A stretch of DNA of 20,282 bases, taken from the IMG/VR virus record IMGVR_UViG_3300048113_000142, positions 1 to 20,282 of that record; one strand, written 5' to 3'. Under the pieces are notes generated by a model that was not told the origin of the DNA, searched no databases, and was given only the letters and a program-made list of their open reading frames with translations. The position numbers and the translations under genes are program-made. Source of the DNA: a virus. Of the stretch, positions 5,865 through 11,947 are shown in pieces (position 1 is the stretch's first letter; each line of letters starts with the position of its first letter).

Positions 5865-6391
5865 TTCTCTACTATTTTATATGGTAGGATCTCAAAGATC
5901 AGATCCTGTACATCTTCCATCTTCAGATAAGTAAACACATCCTGTGCGCTATATCTACCTACCCACTTATACATCGCTTCCTGATATGGAATCCAATTCT
6001 TTCTTAAGACCTTAGACCTATCAAACTCCTCACATAGATCTAATGCTCTTCTCCTCAGGTGATTCTTCCTGAATATATAGAAGGCATCTGGAAATTGAAA
6101 GGCTATATATTCTGCCTTGCTCTTCTTACTGCACCATCCATGACCTCCCCAGACATTAATAAACTCCAGAAGGATATATCCAGAATGATGCATCTTCTTC
6201 AATCCTTTGACATCTACCTTCATATCTCCCCAATAGAAGTCTATATGCTTCTTGTCATCAGCAAGTGAAGACTTATGTGCTCCTGTGAGTTCCTTGAATA
6301 ATGCTTCTCCTGATTTGCCTACATCAACACAAATAGCGGTTCTATCATCACTAAGTTTTCTCCCTTCCTTAAGATACTTCCTTAGTTGCAT
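5861..6391 (-). CDS. Putative PD-(D/E)xK-fold nuclease
   Basis: The 176-residue protein has features of a PD-(D/E)xK nuclease: a helix with GEALFKELTG (E29), then HIDFYWG (D51), the core strand KVDVKG (D60, K62) and a following strand YILLEFINV with E76. The remainder is basic and aromatic (FYIFRKNHLRRR). The order and spacing resemble small phage endonucleases or resolvases, but I cannot place it in a named family. Its start lies inside the end of the AT-hook protein gene (23-base overlap) and its stop overlaps the next start. Role could be DNA repair, host DNA degradation or recombination. Confidence 0.55.
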   Translation of the reverse strand: MQLRKYLKEGRKLSDDRTAICVDVGKSGEALFKELTGAHKSSLADDKKHIDFYWGDMKVDVKGLKKMHHSGYILLEFINVWGGHGWCSKKSKAEYIAFQFPDAFYIFRKNHLRRRALDLCEEFDRSKVLRKNWIPYQEAMYKWVGRYSAQDVFTYLKMEDVQDLIFEILPYKIVEK

Positions 6392-6839
6392 CTAGCAGTT
6401 CTTGAAGTTCTCTTACCCATTGCATCCAGATCTTAGGTGAGCAGGTACAGGGTATGTCAAACTTATGGTTAAACACTCTAGCGTGAATCGTAGCAATCCT
6501 CTCACGATCCTGATACTTAAGTGTGCTTTTTCTTAATATCCCTGTAGATAGATATTCAATCTCATCAGGCTCTAAGCATTCAGGCTGAACCTTCTTATAA
6601 GGGAATAACTTATTCAATGCATCTCTACGCTCATCACATCCACAATCCTCACCTGCAATAGCCTTGACTACCTTCTTGATTCCTGTAGCTTCTGTGAACT
6701 GCTCAATAGTATCTCCTAAGCCCTTAGGCTTATTCTTACTTCCCTTTGGTCTGCCTCTCTTCTTAGATTTTTTCGTAGTCTCCGTTTCCGAAATCTTCCC
6801 AATCTTCTCTGAGTCTGTCGTGGATTCTTGCTTTGCCAT
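6369..6839 (-). CDS. AT-hook protein with paired CxC motifs
   Basis: The 156-residue protein begins with a polar, disordered segment, then an AT-hook KKRGRPKGSKNKPKG at residues 26-40, which binds the minor groove of AT-rich DNA. A conserved-looking block ATGIKKVVKAIAGEDCGCDERR follows, with C66 and C68, and a second CxC (C131, C133) lies near the C-terminus. The four cysteines could bind a metal. The gene overlaps the sigma-like gene by 77 bases in a different frame, and no later ATG could shorten this much. I recognise the CGCDERR block as recurrent in phages of Bacteroidetes but know no function. A DNA-binding regulatory role, perhaps with the sigma-like factor, is inference. Confidence 0.7.
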   Translation of the reverse strand: MAKQESTTDSEKIGKISETETTKKSKKRGRPKGSKNKPKGLGDTIEQFTEATGIKKVVKAIAGEDCGCDERRDALNKLFPYKKVQPECLEPDEIEYLSTGILRKSTLKYQDRERIATIHARVFNHKFDIPCTCSPKIWMQWVRELQELLDATKEVS

Positions 6840-7302
6840 TCTTGATCGTATTCTTAATTGATGTTAAACCTATATCTGTATCTCTATGGATCTGATTCAT
6901 ACTCGTTCCCTCCATATGTATTCTGATCATCTTCTCATCATACCAATGAAGTTCCTTCATCTCATCCTCCATATAGGTTATGAGTTTCTCAAGTGCTGCT
7001 TTCTCCTCTGGATAGGGTTTGTAATCTTCAATATCAAAATCCTCTAGAGATACCTTATTGATCTTCTTCTTTGCTCTCTGGTATTTAAGAGCCGTATTGA
7101 TACAGGATCTATAGACATAAAAAAAGTTAAGGGAGTCCTCCTCGTAAAAGTTGGTTCTCCCTTCGCTCTCTAATTCTAAAAGTCGTAGAAACACCATCTG
7201 AACTATGTCAGATGCAATCTCATAAGAACCATCAGTATATTCCTTAATGAATCCTGTGAGTCTTTTGAAATTCTTCCTGTAGAATGTTTCTATTCTTCCC
7301 AT
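6763..7302 (-). CDS. Sigma-70 family-like transcription factor
   Basis: The 179-residue protein has the two-domain layout of an ECF-size sigma factor. Residues 8-45 look like region 2 (FYRKNFKRLTGFI, then ASDIVQMVFLRLLELE), followed by an aromatic helix (FFYVYRSCINTALKYQRAKKK) like regions 2.3-2.4. A helix-turn-helix like region 4 lies at about 125-160 (MIRIHMEGTSMNQIHRDTDIG, then TSIKNTIKNGKARI). This would redirect host RNA polymerase to phage promoters. The match is by pattern and the domains are divergent. The start ATG 7300-7302 overlaps the end of the 47-residue gene. Confidence 0.7.
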   Translation of the reverse strand: MGRIETFYRKNFKRLTGFIKEYTDGSYEIASDIVQMVFLRLLELESEGRTNFYEEDSLNFFYVYRSCINTALKYQRAKKKINKVSLEDFDIEDYKPYPEEKAALEKLITYMEDEMKELHWYDEKMIRIHMEGTSMNQIHRDTDIGLTSIKNTIKNGKARIHDRLREDWEDFGNGDYEKI

Positions 7303-7433
7303 GTTATTTGTACCATAACTAAACCTAGCCCCATCTGGATCAGGTGCATTGGTTTACGCTCAATATCCTCAGGATAGTAAGCATAATTAAGTCCAAACAT
7401 CAATCCATATAAAGGGCTAAATTCAATTTGCAT
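7290..7433 (-). CDS. Small hydrophobic protein, 47 residues
   Basis: The frame from ATG 7431-7433 (MQIEFSPLYGLMFGLNYAY) to TAG 7290-7292 overlaps both neighbours: 11 bases with the DnaA-like gene end and 13 bases with the sigma-like gene start. Without it a gap of 120 bases would be left in a tightly coupled string. The FSPLYGLMFGLNY segment and a terminal GLGLVMVQITW suggest membrane association or a small beta structure. A similar short protein recurs in phages of Bacteroidetes in my recollection, with no known function. Confidence 0.6.
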   Translation of the reverse strand: MQIEFSPLYGLMFGLNYAYYPEDIERKPMHLIQMGLGLVMVQITWEE

Positions 7434-7872
7434 TTATCAACTCCTTAAAGTTTTTATTTTGTTTTCGTAATATACTGCAATTATCATTCAATTCTTGACA
7501 CTTCAGTGTTAATTTCTGCACTTCATACTCTAGTTCTACAATTCTCATCTTCTGTCTAGTGAACTGAGCCTGTAATCTGTTATCACTTTGAATGTTCTCA
7601 ATAGGGCAATCCAGAAGCATCTGCGTTGCAGTTGAGAAGTAGAATCTATACAACTCACTCCAATCATGATTAATCTCGTGATTCTTAACTGCATGATGTA
7701 TTGTAGCGTGATTCTTATCAAAGATCCTGCCTATCTGCATCAAGGTCATATACTTTCTCATTGAGACCATCATAGCTGATCTCGCATATACCTGTTCTGT
7801 TTCTCTAGTATTATTAGGGATCAGATTGATCTCATCATAATACTCCTTCAATATTTTACTTAAATCTTCCAT
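7423..7872 (-). CDS. DnaA domain IV-like DNA-binding protein with C-terminal coiled coil
   Basis: Residues 30-66 (ARSAMMVSMRKYMTLMQIGR, then IFDKNHATIHHAVKNHE) match the C-terminal DNA-binding domain of the replication initiator DnaA, including the signature helix NHATIHHA (DHTTVxHA in DnaA). There is no AAA+ ATPase domain. After a linker, residues 105-145 form a long coiled coil with regular leucine and charge spacing, suggesting a dimer. It lies directly upstream of the sigma-like gene and downstream of the helicase unit, which supports a role at the phage origin or in regulation, perhaps by binding DnaA-box-like sites. Function inferred. Confidence 0.7.
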   Translation of the reverse strand: MEDLSKILKEYYDEINLIPNNTRETEQVYARSAMMVSMRKYMTLMQIGRIFDKNHATIHHAVKNHEINHDWSELYRFYFSTATQMLLDCPIENIQSDNRLQAQFTRQKMRIVELEYEVQKLTLKCQELNDNCSILRKQNKNFKELINAN

Positions 7873-8090
7873 GTTATCTCTTTTTCTTTATCTATTATCC
7901 TTTGAAATGGGATCCTGTGTAGTCTCCCTGTTGATGTGTTTCTCACTATGTAATAACTAGATCCTACATCAATATCTGATTCTTCCTGATCGGTTCTCGT
8001 TTGTAGATATGCATGAGTCTCCATACATACGAACTCCATACCATTGATCTCAAACCTTTGGCCGTTGAGCATCTTCCTTTTAAAATCCAT
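7860..8090 (-). CDS. Protein of unknown function, 76 residues
   Basis: This small protein (MDFKRKMLNGQRFEINGMEF) has alternating hydrophobic and polar residues consistent with a small beta barrel, and ends in a charged helix. It overlaps both neighbours (11 bases at its start, 13 at its stop). No motif recognised. Confidence 0.6.
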   Translation of the reverse strand: MDFKRKMLNGQRFEINGMEFVCMETHAYLQTRTDQEESDIDVGSSYYIVRNTSTGRLHRIPFQRIIDKEKEITWKI

Positions 8091-8394
8091 CCATCTCTCT
8101 ATTTAACATCTCATTTAATTTATGATTCTCTTTCTTCAGATCATACAACTCCTGCTTCAATTTCCCATTCTTAACCCTAGCATCTAGGATCATTTTATCT
8201 AGAGTCGTAAAGTAATCTGTAATATGTCTATAGACTGCTGCAGTATCAGCGCAGATATGAAACACCTCCCACATCTGTTCTTTAGTCATTGATTCCTGAT
8301 CACTTAATTCTTTACTTAGGTAATCTAGAGCCTGATATAACTCTGATTCCTTTTCCATATAGTATAGCCTATTACCTTCAAAATGGAGATCCAT
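8080..8394 (-). CDS. Coiled-coil protein of unknown function, 104 residues
   Basis: The protein (MDLHFEGNRLYYMEKESELY) is mostly helical. Residues 65-100 form a clear coiled coil (LDKMILDARVKNGKLKQELY, then DLKKENHKLNEML). It immediately follows the helicase gene with a 17-base overlap, so it may be a helicase accessory protein, but no motif supports a specific role. Confidence 0.6.
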   Translation of the reverse strand: MDLHFEGNRLYYMEKESELYQALDYLSKELSDQESMTKEQMWEVFHICADTAAVYRHITDYFTTLDKMILDARVKNGKLKQELYDLKKENHKLNEMLNREMDGF

Positions 8395-9304
8395 CTAATT
8401 GTCTTTCTTTAGTTACCAAATTTATTCCATTTATTCTAAACCCACAATTTCCATTTGTAGATTCCATCCTGATCGGTAAATCTAATGGTGTAGGTCTACC
8501 TCCAGATTCTAACTCCTTCACTTTCCTCACATGAATATCGGTAAAGATCCAATCCTGACTATGCTGCGTGTATCTGTGAATCACAAAGAATTCATCAGAG
8601 CGGTTCACGAATTTACCACCGCCTTCAACATCACTCGCCATAGGAGGCATCGTATGATTTACATATTCATGAGATCCTCTATGAACTTGTCTTAGGGCCT
8701 GTGTTGCAGGATGCGTATTCACTATCGTAGTTACACCATATTCCTTACAGAACTTTCTAATATGGCTTGTTACCTCGTAATGATATTCGTGTGTAGTGAT
8801 TCCCTTACCTACATCTTCCTTCTTAATCGTTAGCGAGTTATAAGGATCTATCATCATTCCCTGAAACTCCCAAGCATCATATATCTCTCTAGCAATATCT
8901 AATAACTCAAAAGCATTAACGATCAACTCTGAATCTATGAATGCCCAATGTCCCTCTACAAAAGCATGATGTCTCCAGAATGTCTGTTCATCAATCTGAT
9001 TGATTGGCTTTCCTGCTAGGAATTCAATGATCTTTCTCTGGAGGGATTGAACCTCATTCTCTGAGGAATAGATCAGCCATCTAGTTCCATTCTCTAAGGT
9101 ATGTAGTAATTGCAGGTATGTCATCGTGTGAGTCTTTCCTACATTAGCGTGTCCTGTTACCACTACGAAGTTTCCCTTCTTGAATCTTAAGTGATCATCT
9201 ATCTCTCCTACTCCAAATCTTGATGCCTCTGATATCTTACCCTCTCTCGCTCTCTCTAGATAGCGTAGAGTCTTATTTGATTGTATTATGTGTTTATGTA
9301 TCAT
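8378..9304 (-). CDS. DnaB/RecA-type replicative helicase ATPase
   Basis: The 308-residue protein is a RecA-fold ATPase of the DnaB-like type, moving along single-stranded DNA to open the phage replication fork. It has Walker A GHANVGKT at 51-58, an H1a-like E83 (SSENE), Walker B GMMIDPYNS with D153, a sensor segment IVNTHPA at 194-200, and a C-terminal VRKVKELESGG with a candidate arginine finger at about 259-269. The N-terminal DnaB helical collar and any primase domain are absent, so it is a minimal helicase core. No primase gene is visible nearby. The ATG 9302-9304 follows a GA-rich site (AGAGGG), with a strong terminator upstream. A -7-like AATGTTTG sits between them but lacks a convincing -33. 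Confidence 0.9.
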   Translation of the reverse strand: MIHKHIIQSNKTLRYLERAREGKISEASRFGVGEIDDHLRFKKGNFVVVTGHANVGKTHTMTYLQLLHTLENGTRWLIYSSENEVQSLQRKIIEFLAGKPINQIDEQTFWRHHAFVEGHWAFIDSELIVNAFELLDIAREIYDAWEFQGMMIDPYNSLTIKKEDVGKGITTHEYHYEVTSHIRKFCKEYGVTTIVNTHPATQALRQVHRGSHEYVNHTMPPMASDVEGGGKFVNRSDEFFVIHRYTQHSQDWIFTDIHVRKVKELESGGRPTPLDLPIRMESTNGNCGFRINGINLVTKERQLDGSPF

Positions 9305-9346
9305 CCCTCTAATTTAACAAACATTTTTAATATCTCAGATCCTGAG

Positions 9347-9375
9347 AAAAAAAAAGAGGAGTATTTCTACCCCTC
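9347..9375 (-). terminator. Strong intrinsic terminator after the SSB gene
   Basis: On the minus strand GAGGGGTA (9375-9368), a 4-base loop, and TACTCCTC (9363-9356) pair with one mismatch and are followed by nine T (9355-9347). This is a classic Rho-independent terminator, 22 bases after the SSB stop codon. A second small hairpin CTCAG-GAT-CTGAG (9346-9334) follows directly. Confidence 0.85.
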
Positions 9376-9397
9376 TCTACCTAACACAATCAATCAA

Positions 9398-9913
9398 CTA
9401 GAATGGTAAGTTATCATCTGTTGCTTGTCCGTTTACGATAGCATTTGCTACCTCTATCTTTTCCTCTCTGGAAGAGAAGTGATTATCATATGTAGTCTCC
9501 TTCTTATCATCTTCCATAACCCAACTCACAAATGAGTCTGCTACCTTTAGAACATCTGTGCTCTTAGCACCTTTGTCTTTTAAGAGATCAACTGCTGCTT
9601 TTAAACAGGATTGCTTTACGATCATCTTCTGCTTAGTGTCTCCTCCTGAAGAGTAACTACCTCCAGAATATCCACCACCTGAGAAACCACCTCCCTGATT
9701 GTAAACAGGCTTGATGCGATTACCATATTGAGTAGCATTCAATTCATACTCTGCTTCCATACCAACTACGAACTTAGTCTGATCTGGTTTAACTGAAGAG
9801 TATTCTCCTGAATCTCCATTGTCAAATGTTAGAGCGAACTTATATAAAGTTCTTCCATCCTTTAACTGATAATCTCCCTGCGGATTAACCGCAACTACTT
9901 TTGCTTTCTTCAT
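9398..9913 (-). CDS. ssb: Single-stranded DNA-binding protein
   Basis: The 171-residue protein has an N-terminal OB-like beta region (residues 1-72), a flexible glycine/serine linker (GGGFSGGGYSGGSYSSGG, 74-91), a helical segment (100-132) and the acidic tail DDNLPF. That tail is the hallmark SSB C-terminus that recruits replication and repair proteins. The helical segment between linker and tail is unusual compared with ordinary bacterial SSB, where the linker leads straight to the tail. It coats single-stranded DNA at the phage fork and during recombination. The gene is followed by a strong terminator, so its expression may be set separately from the helicase unit. Confidence 0.8.
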   Translation of the reverse strand: MKKAKVVAVNPQGDYQLKDGRTLYKFALTFDNGDSGEYSSVKPDQTKFVVGMEAEYELNATQYGNRIKPVYNQGGGFSGGGYSGGSYSSGGDTKQKMIVKQSCLKAAVDLLKDKGAKSTDVLKVADSFVSWVMEDDKKETTYDNHFSSREEKIEVANAIVNGQATDDNLPF

Positions 9914-9915
9914 GA

Positions 9916-10044
9916 TTATTTACTTGATTGATTAATAATGTGCACCTCTAGCATTGCTAGTCTTTCCTTCATCCATTCGCTTCCTACTCTCTCTGCGAAT
10001 CCTTCTAGATCATCAATGATCTGATAAATGTTCTCTGTATTCAT
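9916..10044 (-). CDS. Small acidic helical protein, 42 residues
   Basis: The frame from ATG 10042-10044 (MNTENIYQIIDDLEGFAERV) to TAA 9916-9918 ends two bases before the SSB start, and has a purine-rich site (ACAGAGAT) upstream. The product is amphipathic and helical. It lies just after the hairpin terminator of the 125-residue gene and is probably the first gene of the SSB unit. Function unknown. Confidence 0.6.
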   Translation of the reverse strand: MNTENIYQIIDDLEGFAERVGSEWMKERLAMLEVHIINQSSK

Positions 10045-10061
10045 ATCTCTGTTTTTAAATA

Positions 10062-10077
10062 GGAGGGTTTCCCCTCC
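10062..10077 (-). terminator. Hairpin terminator after the 125-residue gene
   Basis: GGAGGG (10062-10067) and CCCTCC (10072-10077) form a 6-bp stem with a 4-base loop, 9 bases after the TAA at 10087. It is followed on the minus strand by TATTTAAAAAC. The stem and the sequence between stem and stop codon nearly repeat the terminator at 5430-5447. Confidence 0.6.
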
Positions 10078-10086
10078 CTTTGATTA

Positions 10087-10464
10087 TTATTCTTCAATAA
10101 AGAATTTTTCGTTCTTCTGGTTAATGATGATCTCTCCTTTGTCTGTATTGATGATGATTCCATTTACTCTATCACTCCACTCTCCATTTGAATAAGCGAA
10201 ACCTTTAACTCCTTGAAACTCTACTAGAAATCCGAATTTTAGTAATGCATCTTTCTTTTTACGGATACTAGTTCCTTGTGTTCTGTTCAACTCTTTTCTT
10301 GTGTAGTATTCTCTAAGAGTTTCGTATGAATCTGAATATCTATCATAAATAGGAGCATCAACATCATCACCTAATGAAATTCTTTCATTCATAGTTGATT
10401 CATATGTCCATACATAGAATTTAGTTCCTTCTGTCATCTCTTTTGTTGTCATCTTAATTTTCAT
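10087..10464 (-). CDS. Protein of unknown function in its own transcription unit, 125 residues
   Basis: The 125-residue protein (MKIKMTTKEMTEGTKFYVWT) has a mixed alpha/beta look with many charged residues and an aromatic YSDSYETLREYY helix. No known motif. It has its own promoter (10487-10517), the ribosome site AAAAGAGAGAGAGAT adjoining ATG 10462-10464, and a hairpin terminator after the stop. These flanks closely resemble those of the 5458-5673 gene although the proteins do not look alike. Confidence 0.65.
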   Translation of the reverse strand: MKIKMTTKEMTEGTKFYVWTYESTMNERISLGDDVDAPIYDRYSDSYETLREYYTRKELNRTQGTSIRKKKDALLKFGFLVEFQGVKGFAYSNGEWSDRVNGIIINTDKGEIIINQKNEKFFIEE

Positions 10465-10486
10465 ATCTCTCTCTCTTTTGATACTT

Positions 10487-10517
10487 CAAAGAAAAGAATA
10501 AAATCTGAGACTACAAA
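10487..10517 (-). promoter_or_regulatory. Bacteroidetes-type promoter
   Basis: On the minus strand TTTG (10517-10514) is followed after 19 bases by TTTCTTTG (10494-10487), which differs from the -7 consensus TAnnTTTG at one base. The spacing and the distance to the ATG (22 bases from the -7 box) equal those of the promoter at 5696-5725. It lies immediately after the RusA gene. Confidence 0.6.
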
Positions 10518-10523
10518 GAATTA

Positions 10524-10892
10524 TTAAAAAAGTTTGTGAATTATTTTTCCCTCTATCTGGATCACTGATGTATCCTTAGGGATGTCAGAAGCAGGTTCTA
10601 TCCTGACTGACTTGATGAATTTCTTATTATCATCTGCTATCATTCCTGCATCTACCAATGCATCCTGAGTGAACTTGATAGCCATTATGCAATTGTCCAG
10701 ATCATATCTGTAATTGACCTTTGCAGTAATTACGCAATACTCAAATTGAAAGTCATAATCTAACTGATCAGTAATGATCTCCTTCCATTTAGTCTTCTCT
10801 CTGGATCTGAATGTCCAATGAGGTGAAGAGTAGAATTTATTAAGGCTAGGTATCTTACCTAATGTTATCTCTATTTTAGTATGATCAGTCAT
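10524..10892 (-). CDS. rusA: RusA-family Holliday junction resolvase
   Basis: The 122-residue protein has RusA hallmarks: the N-terminal strand and loop ITLGKIPSLNK, the active-site motif YRYDLDN (D64, D66) followed by MAIKFTQDAL with K73, and the second acidic site MIADDNKK (D87, D88). RusA dimers cut four-way DNA junctions symmetrically, resolving recombination intermediates and branched DNA before packaging. Length is typical. The ATG overlaps the end of the upstream 57-residue gene by 8 bases. It is the last gene of the 11334-10524 unit. Confidence 0.9.
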   Translation of the reverse strand: MTDHTKIEITLGKIPSLNKFYSSPHWTFRSREKTKWKEIITDQLDYDFQFEYCVITAKVNYRYDLDNCIMAIKFTQDALVDAGMIADDNKKFIKSVRIEPASDIPKDTSVIQIEGKIIHKLF

Positions 10893-11058
10893 ATCCTAAT
10901 CTCTCAGCATACTCTGAATCAATCTCTGCTATTCTACCTAAGTATCTTCTCTCTTCTTCCTTAGCATAGATCCTTTCCTCTGGAGTTGATTCTAGACCTA
11001 AGTTCTGATATAACATAGCCATCTCATGAAGATATCTATCAATGTTAGGATCTCTCAT
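10885..11058 (-). CDS. Small charged helical protein, 57 residues
   Basis: The frame from ATG 11056-11058 (MRDPNIDRYLHEMAMLYQNL) to TGA 10885-10887 overlaps both the preceding 46-residue gene and RusA. The C-terminal two thirds is strongly charged and helical (ERIYAKEEERRYLGRIAEI). No known family. The position suggests an accessory role in the RusA unit. Confidence 0.65.
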   Translation of the reverse strand: MRDPNIDRYLHEMAMLYQNLGLESTPEERIYAKEEERRYLGRIAEIDSEYAERLGYD

Positions 11059-11185
11059 CTGCTTCTTTTATTTCATATACTACTCCATTCATTGTTAGCT
11101 TAACGCTAAACCCCTGAACTGCCCAAGCAGTATATCCCTTATCATTAAGGCTAACTGCTAAAGTCTGTGCTTCTCTCATTGTCAT
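11045..11185 (-). CDS. Small protein of unknown function, 46 residues
   Basis: The frame from ATG 11183-11185 (MTMREAQTLAVSLNDKGYTA) to TAA 11045-11047 starts at an ATGA overlap with the preceding gene. A second ATG two codons later is an alternative start. The WAVQGFSVKLTMNGVVYEIKE part looks like a small beta hairpin after an N-terminal helix. Function unknown. Confidence 0.65.
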   Translation of the reverse strand: MTMREAQTLAVSLNDKGYTAWAVQGFSVKLTMNGVVYEIKEADERS

Positions 11186-11334
11186 ACGCTCTGCTCTGTT
11201 TGATAATACTTCCAGAAATTAGAATGATCAGATCTCTGTTCATCATGAAATCCAAAATGAGATAAGAAGTGATTATTGTAATCATCCTCTAACTTATCCA
11301 TCTCTATAGCTATACTCTTCTGTCTTCTAGTCAT
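11182..11334 (-). CDS. Small protein of unknown function, 50 residues
   Basis: The frame from ATG 11332-11334 (MTRRQKSIAIEMDKLEDDYN) to TGA 11182-11184 is the first gene after the AT-rich repeat region. A purine-rich AGAGAGAAA precedes the ATG, and its stop overlaps the next start (ATGA). The product is polar with several histidines and aromatics (HFLSHFGFHDEQ). No motif recognised. Confidence 0.6.
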   Translation of the reverse strand: MTRRQKSIAIEMDKLEDDYNNHFLSHFGFHDEQRSDHSNFWKYYQTEQSV

Positions 11335-11344
11335 AGTTTCTCTC

Positions 11345-11441
11345 TGTAAGAGAGTAATATATAGTATAATAGTATTATAGTTAGTTACTCTTTCAGAGTA
11401 ATATAGTATAATATATATAATATAATATATATATAGTATAA
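11345..11441. repeat. AT-rich repeat region with hairpins
   Basis: This non-coding stretch is almost pure A/T. The core AGTATAAT occurs three times, within AGAGTAATATATAGTATAAT (11351-11370), AGAGTAATATAGTATAAT (11395-11412) and TATATAGTATAATTA near 11430-11444. Two inverted repeats lie among them: CTCTCTGTAAGAGAG (about 11340-11354) and TTACTCTTTCAGAGTAA (about 11385-11401). It separates the lysis cassette from the RusA unit. Easily melted DNA with repeated sites fits a replication origin, a promoter region for the RusA unit, or both. No exact TAnnTTTG element is present. Confidence 0.6.
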
Positions 11442-11849
11442 TTACTTAAGTAACTTAATAAGACCGAAGGTATAAAGGATTATTGAGATAATCAAGATAT
11501 ATAGATATTTCCTATCAAAGTTCTTTTTCTGATAGACAAGTTGAGGTACTTTGATCTCCTTCTGGATCCTGATAGTATCACTAGGACATTCAACATCTAC
11601 CTCTATAGTGTCATATACCCTTCTCAGATCAATTCTAATGCCGTTTCTCTCTAAAGTGATAGTATCTATCTTCTCAAGAATTAAAGTGTCTCTAACCTCT
11701 TCTTTTTGAGTTATGATTAGAGTATCCACTTTCAGGGCAACTGAATCTAGGATCTGAGGATCTTTTGCAATTGCACGATTTAGGTGATACTTCGCACCAC
11801 AAGACCAAAAAAGCAGCCCTATTAGAACTGCTCTTATTACGATCCACAT
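11442..11849 (-). CDS. Putative unimolecular spanin (lipoprotein with C-terminal membrane anchor)
   Basis: From ATG 11847-11849 (MWIVIRAVLIGLLFWSCGAK) the 135-residue protein starts with a lipoprotein-type signal ending at a candidate lipobox LFWS-C17. It continues with a long periplasmic part of repeated DT-rich beta or coiled segments (SVALKVDTLIIT, VRDTLILEKIDTITLE), and ends with a transmembrane helix (YLYILIISIILYTFGL) near the C-terminus. A lipid anchor in the outer membrane plus an inner-membrane helix in one chain is the u-spanin layout, which fuses the two membranes in the last step of lysis. Position after the endolysin and holin candidates supports this. The lipobox is not canonical (W at -2). 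A TTG three codons upstream is an alternative start. Confidence 0.65.
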   Translation of the reverse strand: MWIVIRAVLIGLLFWSCGAKYHLNRAIAKDPQILDSVALKVDTLIITQKEEVRDTLILEKIDTITLERNGIRIDLRRVYDTIEVDVECPSDTIRIQKEIKVPQLVYQKKNFDRKYLYILIISIILYTFGLIKLLK

Positions 11850-11947
11850 GCTTCGCAATCTTCAGGGTTATCAATGTTGCAACTAGGTTGCTCCATATTC
11901 TCTAACTCATCTACAAAATCCGCAAAGCTATCTCCAAAATCATCCAT
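11837..11947 (-). CDS. Small acidic Cys-containing protein, 36 residues
   Basis: The frame from ATG 11945-11947 (MDDFGDSFADFVDELENMEQ) to TAA 11837-11839 lies between the holin candidate and the spanin-like gene, overlapping the former by 8 bases and the latter by 13. It is very acidic with a C-terminal cluster CNIDNPEDCEAC (three cysteines). This could bind a metal or be a regulatory peptide. Function unknown. Confidence 0.5.
   Translation of the reverse strand: MDDFGDSFADFVDELENMEQPSCNIDNPEDCEACGS

Noticed and set aside
9302-9346. Promoter for the helicase unit (AATGTTTG -7-like element)
   Set aside because: One base differs from the consensus and there is no TTG at the proper -33 distance. 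The region is dominated by the terminator.
11692-11874. 60-residue minus-strand frame overlapping the spanin-like gene
   Set aside because: It is a different frame inside a gene with a convincing signal and membrane anchor, and it has no motif of its own.
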